Made by a program: the position numbers and the translations under genes. The notes below the pieces were generated by a model. The model was not told the origin of the DNA. It saw nothing but the letters and a program-made list of their open reading frames with translations, and made no database searches. A stretch of DNA of 29,498 bases from Trichomonas tenax (Eukaryota; Parabasalia; Trichomonadida; Trichomonadidae): assembly GCA_023091735.1 (NCBI GenBank), contig JALKBU010000644.1, positions 1-29,498 on the forward strand. Reading direction: 5' to 3'. Shown one piece after another: positions 1 to 8,185 of the stretch. Numbering within the stretch: position 1 is the first letter of the stretch; each line of letters begins with the position of its first letter.

Positions 1-90
1 TCCATAATTTGTATTTCTCAGTTTTACATCATTCATGAATAACTTTTGTAAACGTTCGGGAAATGTTTTATAAAAAATGTACTGACTCAT
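1..90 (-). CDS. Partial CDS, N-terminal 30 residues, runs off the window
   Basis: Reading leftward from an ATG at 88-90 gives 30 uninterrupted codons to the window edge. The peptide begins MSQYIFYKTFPERLQKLF and is not low-complexity, so it may be the start of a real or decayed gene whose body lies outside the window. No Inr-like TCA is evident just upstream. The next 750 bases on the same strand are a broken gene, so this could also be a relic. I do not recognise the family. Confidence 0.3.
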   Translation of the reverse strand, partial: MSQYIFYKTFPERLQKLFMNDVKLRNTNYG

Positions 91-220
91 TCTTTACTTA
101 GGAAATAAAAAATAAATTATTTTAAAACTGATTAGATTTTATAAAGTCATAATTTTTAAAATAAAATTAACGTTAGTTTTGTAAGTAATTCAAAAATTTA
201 TTTTCTATATAGGGGGGAAC

Positions 221-837
221 CTAACTTGTAAAATTATTTTTGTCGTAAATATTATCAAAAGGATGTTCACAGAGCTCGAGGCGAAGACTCGAGAAATGCG
301 AACATCCCATTACTAACTGAATTAAGGGATACTTTCTGGTGTGACCTAAATAATCATCATCAACTCCTTGCGCTAAACTTGAGTACAAAATACAACTATT
401 TCTGTCCCATATGTTTTTAGTAATTTTACCCCCATTTCTTCATATAATTACTTAAAAACGACCGTTTTCCTTCAACTGCACCGAGTGCACCAAGTAGACG
501 TATCGTGTGTACCGGGTGTGAAAACATCACGAAATCATTAAATTTCTTCATTTCACCAGCTTGGAGAGCTCATTTGTGTGTGTAATCGTTTAAACCATTT
601 ATCCGTTAAGTTTGTCACAAATAATAATAATTCAGGTAATAGATCTCATATTTTTCCATTATCTACTAATTGACCATCAAATTCAAAAGCGATTGGTTTA
701 ATATTATGTTTACCTTTATAAAATAAACTTTAGGCATAATCGCAAAAGGAAACACTAACTTGTTCAACATCATTCAAAATTGGATTAAGTGCATCAATTA
801 ATTTATTAACTGCTATGTATTGAAGTTCAGCGCTCAT
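221..837 (-). pseudogene. Decayed protein-coding gene, family unknown
   Basis: From an ATG at 835-837 one minus-strand frame reads as convincing protein (MSAELQYIAVNKLIDALNPI...). It is cut by in-frame stops at 730-732, 646-648 and 553-555. Further left the coding signal moves to another frame, which reads CILYSSLAQGVDDDYLGHTR and on to a TAG at 221-223. The three stops plus at least one shift over about 600 bases mean the gene is dead. Codon use and amino-acid composition resemble the living genes nearby, which is why a relic is preferred over chance. No family is recognised. A GC-rich hairpin at 261-307 lies inside it. Confidence 0.55.
261..307. repeat. Imperfect hairpin with CTCGAG inner stem
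   Basis: Outer arms GGATGTTC (261-268) and GAACATCC (300-307) pair perfectly. Inner arms CTCGAG (275-280) and CTCGAG (288-293) pair around the loop GCGAAGA. Between the two stems only 2 of 6 opposed positions match. It is markedly GC-richer than its surroundings and lies within a decayed coding sequence, so it may be coincidental. Confidence 0.5.
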
Positions 838-1195
838 TTCTTACGAATTAAAAAAAATAAATTATTTCAAAATTTATCAAAATAGTAATGTGAAAAATCA
901 CACTTTGCAAAATAATTTTATCGAATACAGCAAATGTATGATCTAGTAATCTAATTAACACATTCAAATTTACAAACTTGTGGAAATGTAAAATGAAATA
1001 ATTTAGGCTGTCTGAAATATTTACTTAAAACCTTCAAAAATGGGGTCATAAGTGGCTTTGCAAATTTTGACAAGCACCCCCTACATATACTACTTTCATT
1101 AAATATTATATTATCTAAAAATATTTCACTATAAATGCGCAGAGTCAACAGGGGAGGACAACAATAATAGCACTACAACATTGATAGATCTAAAG
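838..1195. other. AT-rich stretch with a short open relic
   Basis: No intact gene is visible. A minus-strand frame is open at 951-1148 but begins at TTG, with its first in-frame ATG well inside. The part from 1041 to 1090, read on the minus strand, is about three-quarters identical to plus-strand bases 3643-3694, so it is probably a fragment of a dispersed element rather than a gene. Confidence 0.4.
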
Positions 1196-1208
1196 TCATT
1201 ATTTAAAA
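1196..1208 (+). promoter_or_regulatory. Initiator (Inr) of the WD40 gene
   Basis: TCATTATTT matches the trichomonad Inr core TCA-Py-T/A. The A of TCA (1198) would be the transcription start, giving a 14-base leader before the ATG at 1213, the typical trichomonad spacing. Confidence 0.6.
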
Positions 1209-1212
1209 AATA

Positions 1213-2118
1213 ATGTGGAATCAAGTCGCTGACTTCACGATTGAATTCGGCGTTCCAACGTGGGTTAGCGTCTCTCCGTGCAGAAATTTCATCGCCTGTG
1301 GGACTACCGCTGGATATCTCTATGTTTTGTCCATCCAGGAGCAGAAAATACTTAAATCAGCAAAAATTCACGCGAAAGGAATAAATGACGGCGTTTGGTC
1401 ATCGGACAGCAAATTCATTGTCACTGCTGGCGACGACAAAGTCGGAATTATCACGGAAACAGCGAGTTTGGAGGTATTAAGGAAATTAATTGGACATAGA
1501 TCAAAAGTTTTCTGCGTTGCGATATCGCCAGACAACTCAAGAATCATTACAGGCAGCAAAGACACCGCTTTCAGGCTCTGGGATCCAAGATCTTCAAAAT
1601 CAATCAGCGAAATCGGCGCCCACACTGAACCAATTGCATCTGTTTCGTTTAATTACGAAGGAGCGCTTCTCATGACATCGTCTTTTGACGGAATTGTTCG
1701 CGTTTGGGACAGTATTTCGCTTATCTGCCTCAGAACTTACGTAATGGACGGCGCTGCTATCACGAGATCGCTCTTTGCACCAAATAGTCAATATGTCGCC
1801 GCTTTTTCGTGCGCTAACATTGGTCAATTAATTGATATTAAAACAGGAAAAGTTTTCAGGAACTTTACAGGAATCGCGAATAGCAAATACATCATTAACG
1901 CGGGATTTATGAGGCCAAATGCCGAATCTCAAGGAGAAATTTGGGCAACATCCGAAGATAAAAGAATTATCGCGTGGGATGTTCAGAGTAGTCGCGAAAT
2001 ATGGAGTTTGCCATTAGATTTCGATATGGCAGTTGCTAATTCAACTCCAGAGGGAGATATTCTTGTAGTTGCAGGAAATCTTCCAGGAGTTGTCAAACTT
2101 TATAAGAGCAATGTATAA
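1213..2118 (+). CDS. WDR5-like WD40 beta-propeller protein
   Basis: This 301-residue protein is nearly all WD40 repeats, about the length of WDR5-type single propellers. Visible landmarks are GH at residues 94-95 with LWD at 122-124, AH at 136-137 with VWD at 164-166, an IAWD strand near 255, and a C-terminal VVKLYKS. The repeat order and the stretch resembling WDR5's '[25 protein letters not shown]' suggest WDR5, the scaffold of MLL/COMPASS histone H3K4 methyltransferases. By memory-based alignment the first aromatic of WDR5's arginine pocket is kept (F100), while the second (human F263) falls on N229, so the pocket may be altered. The ATG follows an Inr by 15 bases, which supports the start. 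It could instead be a generic WD40 scaffold. The WD40 assignment is sure; the WDR5 assignment is moderate. Confidence 0.75.
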   Translation: MWNQVADFTIEFGVPTWVSVSPCRNFIACGTTAGYLYVLSIQEQKILKSAKIHAKGINDGVWSSDSKFIVTAGDDKVGIITETASLEVLRKLIGHRSKVFCVAISPDNSRIITGSKDTAFRLWDPRSSKSISEIGAHTEPIASVSFNYEGALLMTSSFDGIVRVWDSISLICLRTYVMDGAAITRSLFAPNSQYVAAFSCANIGQLIDIKTGKVFRNFTGIANSKYIINAGFMRPNAESQGEIWATSEDKRIIAWDVQSSREIWSLPLDFDMAVANSTPEGDILVVAGNLPGVVKLYKSNV

Positions 2119-2438
2119 TAATATATTATAATGTTATTGATAGATAAAAAACACTTTTATTATTTTCATTTTATATTTCTCAAAATCAAATTAACTAATG
2201 TATACATATAGTTAAACTCATCATATCCATATGTTTTGGCTAATAGTACAACATTTATTTAATATTTCGAATTATTTTTATGCAATGCATACTTTTGGGT
2301 ACCAAAATCCGTATTCTCGATACAACTATTTATATGTTTAATGATGTAGAGTGATATAAACAAATTAATTTTATATGTTAAATATTTTATTAAACAACAA
2401 AACTAAAATATCATAAGAATAGATTCTATTGATGATGG
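2119..2438. other. Convergent intergenic region
   Basis: This is AT-rich 3' flank between the converging WD40 and ankyrin genes. A near-palindrome, TTTTGGGTACCAAAA, occurs at about 2294-2308. No coding signal is seen. Confidence 0.6.
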
Positions 2439-3341
2439 TTAATATGCACCTTGACTCTGAAGATACATTATTATATCTTCATTTGATGCTTCAGATAATG
2501 GAGTTTGACAATTGTTTCCTGAAGCATTGATATCAGCTCCATGTTCAACTAACAACTCACATATTTTCAGGTTGTTTCCACTTGCAGCAAGTATTAATGG
2601 AGTCAAACCATGGTCTGTCTTCGCGTCAGCATTTGCATTATGTTGCAAAAGCAATTCAACGATGTCCTGCGATTCATTCATTGCCGCGTAATGAAGCGCT
2701 GTGTAATCCCAATTTGAATGCGCATTAACATCAGAACCTTTTTCTATTAACACTTTACAAACATTATAATGCTTCGAAGAAGCAGCAACGTGAAGTGGGG
2801 TTCTCATCAAAAGATCACGTGTCTTAATTATTTCCGGATCTTCTTCAATACACTCAATAACACGAGAAACATTGCCCTTCTGACATGCTGTAAAGATATC
2901 GTCGGCGAATTCTATTTCATCGTCAAAGTCGTTGTTCTTGTCTTGTGAATTCGAAATTATCGCTGACATGAAAGGATTTCCTAATTCCTCATCTGACACT
3001 TCAACGGAATTTAGGTGACTTATTATTGGACACCGTGAGAATATTTTTAGCAAAATAACAGTATTTGTGTGATCAATTGGTTCAACTTTTAAATATTTAA
3101 GCAAAGTAATCGATTGGAGACCGAATTTCTGAACACAAGTAGTCAGAAATGCTTTTGCTGCTTGAAAACTGATGGGTTGTGTTTGTTTTGAGATTATTCT
3201 TTCGATATTTTCGTATTTGAGGCTTAAAAAGATCTCATTTGTTGAATATTCTTCGATATTCGAAGCAATTTCTTCTTCGTACGCATCAACATTGTATCCC
3301 AATGATAAATCATCGAGATAACTCAATAACATCGTTGACAT
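2439..3341 (-). CDS. Ankyrin-repeat protein
   Basis: The protein has 300 residues. The first half (about 1-145) is helical and acidic without a recognised domain. The second half carries four to five ankyrin repeats, seen as the successive motifs RTPLHVAASSKHYNVCKVLI, TALHYAAMNESQDIVELLL, LTPLILAASGNNLKICELLV and a final TPLSEAS. This layout, an alpha-helical N-terminus followed by C-terminal ankyrin repeats, is that of the very large ankyrin family of Trichomonas and Tritrichomonas. Ankyrin repeats bind other proteins, and no partner can be read from the sequence. The open frame extends two codons upstream to GTG, but the first ATG is at 3339-3341 and is taken as the start. No clear Inr was found. 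The gene converges on the WD40 gene. Confidence 0.85.
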   Translation of the reverse strand: MSTMLLSYLDDLSLGYNVDAYEEEIASNIEEYSTNEIFLSLKYENIERIISKQTQPISFQAAKAFLTTCVQKFGLQSITLLKYLKVEPIDHTNTVILLKIFSRCPIISHLNSVEVSDEELGNPFMSAIISNSQDKNNDFDDEIEFADDIFTACQKGNVSRVIECIEEDPEIIKTRDLLMRTPLHVAASSKHYNVCKVLIEKGSDVNAHSNWDYTALHYAAMNESQDIVELLLQHNANADAKTDHGLTPLILAASGNNLKICELLVEHGADINASGNNCQTPLSEASNEDIIMYLQSQGAY

Positions 3342-3939
3342 TGTCACTTTTACTATTTACATCAAATCTGATGACTGCATGATATATAACACAATTTTGC
3401 AATGAAAATTGTTCATTTTGACAACGTTCATTTTAAAATCGAATAATGTTCCCATCTAAACAATAAAATCACTGATAATCTTAATAATTCAGCATAACAT
3501 GTTCTATAGAATGATGTAATAAAAGAAAAAATCAATTATATCTATTATTAATATTAATATTAATGGATTTCGCTCATTAAAGATCCTAGCGAGAAATAAG
3601 GTTAAATGCGAAAATTGCAGCTTTTAAATTATGATCATTAGTGGTATATATAGGGGGTTGTTTGCCAAAATTTGTAAACACATCTATGATCGCATTAATG
3701 ATCAAATTAGCACATCATTTCTGACAATATGTATGAATCAATATTACAAAAAAATGAAATTTGAAAATTAAATTGTTATTTAATTTAACATTCTTGCATA
3801 AACAACCGATGCCAAATATAAATGAGAAAAAGTCCTTTGTCAGTTGTGGTTCCTAGTTGGTTTTAAATTTATTTTTTTATATGAATATTTTTCAGCTTTT
3901 TGGTTCAGCTTTTCACTCATGAAAAATAAATGTTTAGTA
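3342..3939. other. Intergenic region with a small open relic
   Basis: Mostly AT-rich. A plus-strand ORF of 46 codons (3631-3771, ATG start) begins in sequence resembling 1041-1090 read in reverse. Its RGLFAKICK corresponds to RGCLSKFAK there, so both look like scraps of one dispersed family. A short ATTAAT/ATTAATATT tandem lies at about 3544-3564. Nothing else is supported. Confidence 0.4.
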
Positions 3940-4550
3940 TTACTTAGATAAGTAAACCCATTCGCATTCCCCGTCAATTTTCACACGTTTACATTCAACA
4001 AATTCTCTCATTTTTCCACCAAAAGTATTGGAAGCACAAATGAAAAACCTTTTTCTTTAGCAAATCTGACATAATGGTTGTAACAATTTTTACAAATCCA
4101 TCCATCTTTAAATGAATCCTTATATTCTTCATAAAATAGCTCGTAACTACTTTTATTCATTTCTATCAATTTTTCCTTCTCTGTTGTTTGCGGTAATTTG
4201 TGAATATTAAATTTTGAAATATCACGCTTCATGAAAAAAGTAAAAAGGTTATCATAAAACACTTTATCAAATGAGTTACATAACTGACTAAAGTATTCAA
4301 AATCATTTTTGTGTTTATCACTGACCTCAATAACAACATAACGTCTGTCCCCAGATCCAATTTTAACAGAATTGAAATTATTTGATATCAATATTATATT
4401 TGCTGCATTCTCAATTTTACGTACTGGCATGTTCTTTTGATTTAAATCTTGAACATTACCGTGGAGAATTACAGTAGACGATGAAGCTTTGAAAGGAGTA
4501 ATTTATAATAATTTTACAATAACATGCACCAAAATACGGTCCAAATAGAA
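3940..4550 (-). pseudogene. C-terminal relic of a D5-like / SF3 helicase (mobile-element or virus type)
   Basis: The open part (4008-4430, 140 codons from an ATG) contains an ANIILISNN strand followed by GSGDRRYVVIEVSDK and, further on, FMKRDISKFNIHKLPQT. These match the C-terminal part of D5-like / NrS-1-polymerase-type superfamily-3 helicases: the SNN sensor strand, the DRR arginines, and the 'F..F...D.S.FN....P.T' segment. Such helicases belong to large DNA viruses, virophages, polinton-like transposons and plasmids, and are not host cell genes. Walker A and B are absent. After the TGA at 4008-4010 the coding signal continues in a different frame to a stop at 3940-3942. Upstream of 4430 one frame hits a stop within about 65 bases. 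It is a truncated, frame-broken fragment and cannot make a working helicase. Confidence 0.7.
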
Positions 4551-4662
4551 CAGTTCCTTACGCTCAACCTGTCAGTATTTCATTAATGCACTAACTCTTG
4601 ATTGAATAATATATTTTAAACTTACTATACCATTTATTTTTGTAATTTTGAAACCGTCAATT

Positions 4663-4945
4663 TTAAACATTTAATTTGTATTTTGTGAGTTCATCAAACA
4701 TTTCTTTATTTTTATTATAGTACTCATTAAATTCATCAACTGATTCAAATATTGTTGTCTCAGTAATTGATTTGATTATTTTTTATTTCGTGTTGTTTAT
4801 GTTCGATTAAATTTGAATCTTCTGTTGTCGAAGATTCTTCTTCAGTTGTTGATGATAATGAAGATTCTTCTTCTGTTGTTGATGAAGATTCAGCTGATAT
4901 GACAACATTTGAAGCATCATTTGGAGTTAGTAATGAGACACATTA
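4663..4945 (-). pseudogene. S/T/E-rich coding relic, frame-broken
   Basis: On the minus strand a frame open from about 4945 to a stop at 4760-4762 encodes a tandem Ser/Thr/Glu block, with SSTTEEESS-type units repeated about three times. Near 4779 the signal passes to another frame, which reads FESVDEFNEYYNKNKEMFDE and ends at a TAA at 4663-4665. It is upstream of and colinear with the helicase relic, so both may derive from one inserted element; that link is inference. No family is recognised for the tail. The repeat units also read open on the plus strand, which is expected for GAAGATTCTTCT-type repeats. Confidence 0.45.
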
Positions 4946-5121
4946 CATACGTCAGACCTTGTCAGAGTCAGTGGTGCACACTCGGGTTCCCCCATGTTGG
5001 GATTAAAATTTTCATTTATTTCAAAACAAGCATTATTATTAATCTTAAATCTTATGACTTTATAAAATGTCAAGCTCTTAAAAAGAGCCCTCACTCCTCT
5101 ATAGGGAATTAAAGATTTCAT
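4927..5121 (-). CDS. Short hypothetical ORF, probably not a gene
   Basis: The first ATG of this frame is at 5119-5121, giving about 64 residues starting MKSLIPYRGVRALFKS. It holds a small inverted repeat (GCTCTT-AAA-AAGAGC, 5072-5086), and the flanking sequence is non-coding. It lies between relics of the putative mobile element and may be part of that element's non-coding DNA. Listed for completeness. Confidence 0.15.
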   Translation of the reverse strand: MKSLIPYRGVRALFKSLTFYKVIRFKINNNACFEINENFNPNMGEPECAPLTLTRSDVCNVSHY

Positions 5122-5222
5122 AAATTTCAAAATCAGCGTTAATTTTTTATTTTAAATGTATGATATAATTTATTTTTCCATTTATTTTAAAATTTGTGAC
5201 CTAAAACTAAGTCAAGGTGAAG

Positions 5223-5236
5223 GGTGAGATCTCACC
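5223..5236. repeat. Perfect 14-bp palindrome
   Basis: GGTGAGATCTCACC is a perfect palindrome in otherwise AT-rich, non-coding sequence near the mobile-element relics. No function is inferred. Confidence 0.6.
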
Positions 5237-5298
5237 TGAAAACTTGCCCATTATAAAAATATGAAGTCAAAAGTGGTTAAAATAATCTAAAAGATATT

Positions 5299-5533
5299 TT
5301 AGTCATTCTTCTTCTGTTCTTCCTCCTTCTTTGCTCCTTCCGATTCTCTCATATGCTTACTTATCCCTCTTGGATTCTTCTGTCTTCCTGCTGCAAGCGC
5401 TGCTAACTGCTTTTCAGTGCATTTACGTTTAGTTTAACTTGTTTTTCTTCGACACTTTGTGTCTCAAGGGCTTTAGCCCATTCTGTCTTCGGGAACAGTG
5501 TATCTGTCTTTTTATTCTTCTTTGGCTTAGTTG
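5299..5533 (-). pseudogene. Lys/Arg/Glu-rich coding relic with a frameshift
   Basis: One minus-strand frame reads KKTDTLFPKTEWAKALETQ, then stops in AAAGCAGTTAG. The signal continues in a second frame through KCTEKQLAALAAGRQKNPRG and a KKEEEQKK tail to a TAA at 5299-5301. The 'EKQLAALAAGR' pattern resembles small basic proteins found in large DNA viruses and mobile elements, but this is a loose similarity. Together with the helicase relic it suggests remains of one inserted element between about 3900 and 5600. Confidence 0.45.
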
Positions 5534-5549
5534 CTTGTTACAAAATATT

Positions 5550-5581
5550 AAGGACAAATTTTAAAAGCTTAATTTGTCCTT
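5550..5581. repeat. Hairpin with an 11-bp perfect stem
   Basis: Arms AAGGACAAATT (5550-5560) and AATTTGTCCTT (5571-5581) are perfect inverted copies around a 10-base loop. It sits just outside the basic-protein relic and could be a transcript-end hairpin or part of the element's edge. Confidence 0.5.
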
Positions 5582-5976
5582 TTCCCCATTGAAATGTTAA
5601 TAAATAATAAAGTCTTTGTTCGATATTTTGTTAAGTTTACAAATCCATTAAATATCACTATCATATACTCTATGAAATCAAAAAAAATACTAAATTAATA
5701 AAATTAGGGAAATACAGAATTGGATTTTGAGTTAAAATAATTTATGATTCAATATTATGTACATAGCAATTTAGATGATATAGTTAAATTGATAAAAACC
5801 GTTATTTTTGATAACTTCGAGACGTTCGTTTTCTCTCAATTCTTTTATGATTTTATGTTCATTACAGAATTTTTGTTGTTATTGTTTCTATAGAATGCAA
5901 TATGTGCGGCAACATTATTTTAATGACAAAATCTCATAAAATATAATTTCTTTGGCGTTAATTTGGTCTGATTTCG
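5582..5976. other. Intergenic AT-rich region
   Basis: This lies upstream of the phosphatase pseudogene. I see no coding frame, RNA gene or clear promoter. Confidence 0.5.
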
Positions 5977-7079
5977 ATGCTGGAATCGGATAATGAAATT
6001 TTGTCTTTCAACACTGCTTTGTATCGGCCTCTTGGATAAAGATATTATTTAGCTCCTTCAAGCAGATCTTCGAAGTCAGTGTTTCCGAGGTCCAGGCTGT
6101 GGGGGACACCGTGCCGATACCGAAATTCCAAGAAATCACGCTCAAAGATTTGATTGTCGAATCAATGAAAACGTATTTCAAACCGAAGCCTGTTGTCTCT
6201 GTCAATGACAATTTTATCGTCCTCGGAGATATCCACGGCAATTTACACGATCTTCTGAGAGTATTGAATGCCGCCAACGCAAAAATATGTTTTTCTCGGT
6301 GATTACGTGGACAGAGGACAGTATTCTCTCGAAGTGATTGTTCTACTGCTGACGTTGAGGGTTTTATACCCAAGTTCAATCACTTTATTGCGCCAAAACC
6401 ATGAAATCGCTGAGATAAACATAAAATACAGATTCCACATGAATATAGTGTCAGCATATGGCCAAACGAACCTCTGGAATCTGTTCAATGACGTTTCTTC
6501 AAATTCTCCATATGTTTGCATTGTTCAAAACGACATTTTCTGCGTCCACGGCGGAAGATATCTGTGCCGACATTGGAGCTTTGTGACACTGTGAATGATT
6601 TATTATGGTCTAATCCTGGAGATTCACAGGAGATGTTCTTACCAAATATAAGAGGACTCGGATGCCAGTTCAATGCTAAAGCAACGAAGGAATTCCTCAC
6701 ATCTAACAATTATTCCTGCATTATTCGTGGCCATCAATGCTTTTCAAACGGAATCGAGTGTAAACATGGAGATTACGTGATAACTGTCTTCAATTCATCG
6801 AACTACTCCGATTCGAAGAACAAATGCGGATATCTCGTTCTTACAGATAAAATCTGCTATGAAGCGTTCTCTCCAGCGCAGTTCGTTAAGAGAGAGGACG
6901 CCGTCTTCTTTGACGTGATTCCGATGGGAATTTTCGACATAAGAAGAAGTTCTGTCTCAAACATCGTCGTCAACTCTTGGAAACTTCCACAGATAAGAAC
7001 TGGGCGTTCTGTGATAAAGGAGAAGGTCCGTCCGATAAGGACGAAGCCAGCAATCGCTCTCCTTAAGACTACTCTTTGA
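5977..7079 (+). pseudogene. PP1-like Ser/Thr protein phosphatase pseudogene
   Basis: The catalytic landmarks of the PPP (PP1/PP2A) family appear in order but in different frames. After an ATG at 5977 and a first frame change near 6015 comes a trichomonad-type N-terminus ending in VPIPKF. Then GDIHGN (metal-binding GDxHG) is followed by a second break at an A-run near 6282-6287, and GDYVDRG, NHE and HGG follow in the next frame. A third break near 6550-6560 leads to CDLLWS-like, GHQ and a C-terminal extension ending at 7079. Canonical LRGNHE is here LRQNHE, and a short piece after HGG is missing. PP1 enzymes dephosphorylate Ser/Thr with a two-metal centre, but this copy cannot encode one continuous enzyme. 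It is either a recent pseudogene or, less likely, several assembly errors. No Inr is evident upstream. Confidence 0.85.
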
Positions 7080-7726
7080 TTTTGTTGTTATATATTATGT
7101 TTGTTTGTAAATGTGTTTTTTCTACTTTTCATGCAAATTTATATCATAAATCAACACGCTTTATGATGATATAATCTATATAGAATGCTGCTATTTATCT
7201 ATTTATCATAGAATTCGATATTAGAGCTTTTCATTTGAAGATATTGTTTGAAAAAAAATGGACAAATTCGAAGATTGAAACAGCTTTGATTTCTGCTATA
7301 TAATGTATTTTGTTATGTGTTGCATATAGACCATCTGGAACTGTGTATTTTCTGTTGATTTAATGATGTCATTGATACAAATTTGTCACAATTGACAAAA
7401 GATTAATCTTTGGTCAAAAGAATTATTTGAGAAAAAATCAAAGATGCAATATCTCAGTCAATTGTTTATCTGTTTGCATTTTTATGATTGATTCTATACC
7501 CATACCTGTGTTGTTCTCGTCCATAGAAGTAAGAAGATTGTATCATTTGAAGATATTTAGAAATAGCAAAATTATTGAAGTAAGTATTAACCTTATATTT
7601 GATAAAATCTTTGATATGCAAAATCGTTCAATATTTGACGTTGACTTGATTTTCTTTGTGATATAATATATCCAGAGCATAGAGAATGCTACTAAAGGTG
7701 TTTCGAAGATTCAGAACAATCAAATG
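7080..7726. other. Intergenic region
   Basis: AT-rich. An open stretch of 79 codons at 7427-7666 starts with TTG, is hydrophobic by composition, and has no promoter or family likeness, so it is not called as a gene. Confidence 0.6.
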
Positions 7727-7738
7727 TCACTTTTCATA
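7727..7738 (+). promoter_or_regulatory. Initiator (Inr) that decides the start of the longin-like gene
   Basis: TCACTTTTCATAA agrees with the trichomonad Inr (TCA-Py-T-A/T-Py-TCATTA) at nearly every position. It lies between an upstream in-frame ATG (7724) and the ATG at 7739. Transcription starting at 7729 would exclude the first ATG and leave a leader of about 10 bases. Confidence 0.65.
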
Positions 7739-8185
7739 ATGCAGATCGAAAATTTCGTTCTTCTCAGCGACAAAGAGGAAATTCTCTTCGCAATGAACGC
7801 GTTGAAGCGCGATATGTCGTGGGAAGCGTATTTGGAGCAGATTAAGCAGTTAATTCCTGAGAGAAAAGGCAGACAGCAAAATCAACAAAATCAAATCTAT
7901 TTATACGACGACGTTATCATTGCCATAAGGGACCTGAAGCAGGTCAAAATCATTGTGACTATTCCAAGTAGCTCTGTCGTCCAAATTGAGCCCTCAATCA
8001 ACTTAGTTATGAATCAGATCGAAAAGATCATCACACATTGCAGTGACGGCACTATCTCGCAGGAAACGCTCACGGAAAGAGACCATTACATCAGAATGAG
8101 GATGATTTTTCAAAAAGAGTTCACAGCAAACGGATATATGCGTTTCATCCCTGAAAGCGAATTCGCTGACACACAGGATTTCTAA
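7739..8185 (+). CDS. Longin-like / adaptor small-chain-like protein
   Basis: With the Inr-supported start this is 148 residues, beginning MQIENFVLLSDKEEILFAM. The predicted order of elements suits a longin fold as in zeta-COP, adaptor sigma/mu N-termini or the SRP receptor: a first strand pair, a helix around SWEAYLEQIKQL, strands IYLYDDVIIAI and VKIIVTIPSS, a helix LVMNQIEKIITHC, and a helix in the TERDHYIRMRMIFQKEF region. Such domains act in vesicle coats and membrane trafficking. A glutamine-rich insert (QQNQQNQ) replaces one loop. A second in-frame ATG at 7724 would add five residues but lies upstream of the Inr. No diagnostic motif is present, so family membership is a structural guess. 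Confidence 0.6.
   Translation: MQIENFVLLSDKEEILFAMNALKRDMSWEAYLEQIKQLIPERKGRQQNQQNQIYLYDDVIIAIRDLKQVKIIVTIPSSSVVQIEPSINLVMNQIEKIITHCSDGTISQETLTERDHYIRMRMIFQKEFTANGYMRFIPESEFADTQDF

Noticed and set aside
3342..3347. Ankyrin gene starting at GTG (3345-3347)
   Set aside because: A eukaryotic gene should start at ATG; the first ATG is two codons downstream at 3339-3341.
4800..4910. GAAGATTCTTCT-type tandem repeat as a CRISPR or satellite array
   Set aside because: There are only about three imperfect copies with codon periodicity; it is a coding S/T/E repeat.
4924..4950. Possible intron on the minus strand (GTATGT ... ACTAAC)
   Set aside because: The 5' site and ACTAAC look trichomonad-like, but the required ACTAACACACAG 3' end is absent and the surroundings are relic DNA.
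7427..7666. 79-codon plus-strand open frame
   Set aside because: It starts at TTG, has AT-driven hydrophobic composition, no promoter and no relatives.
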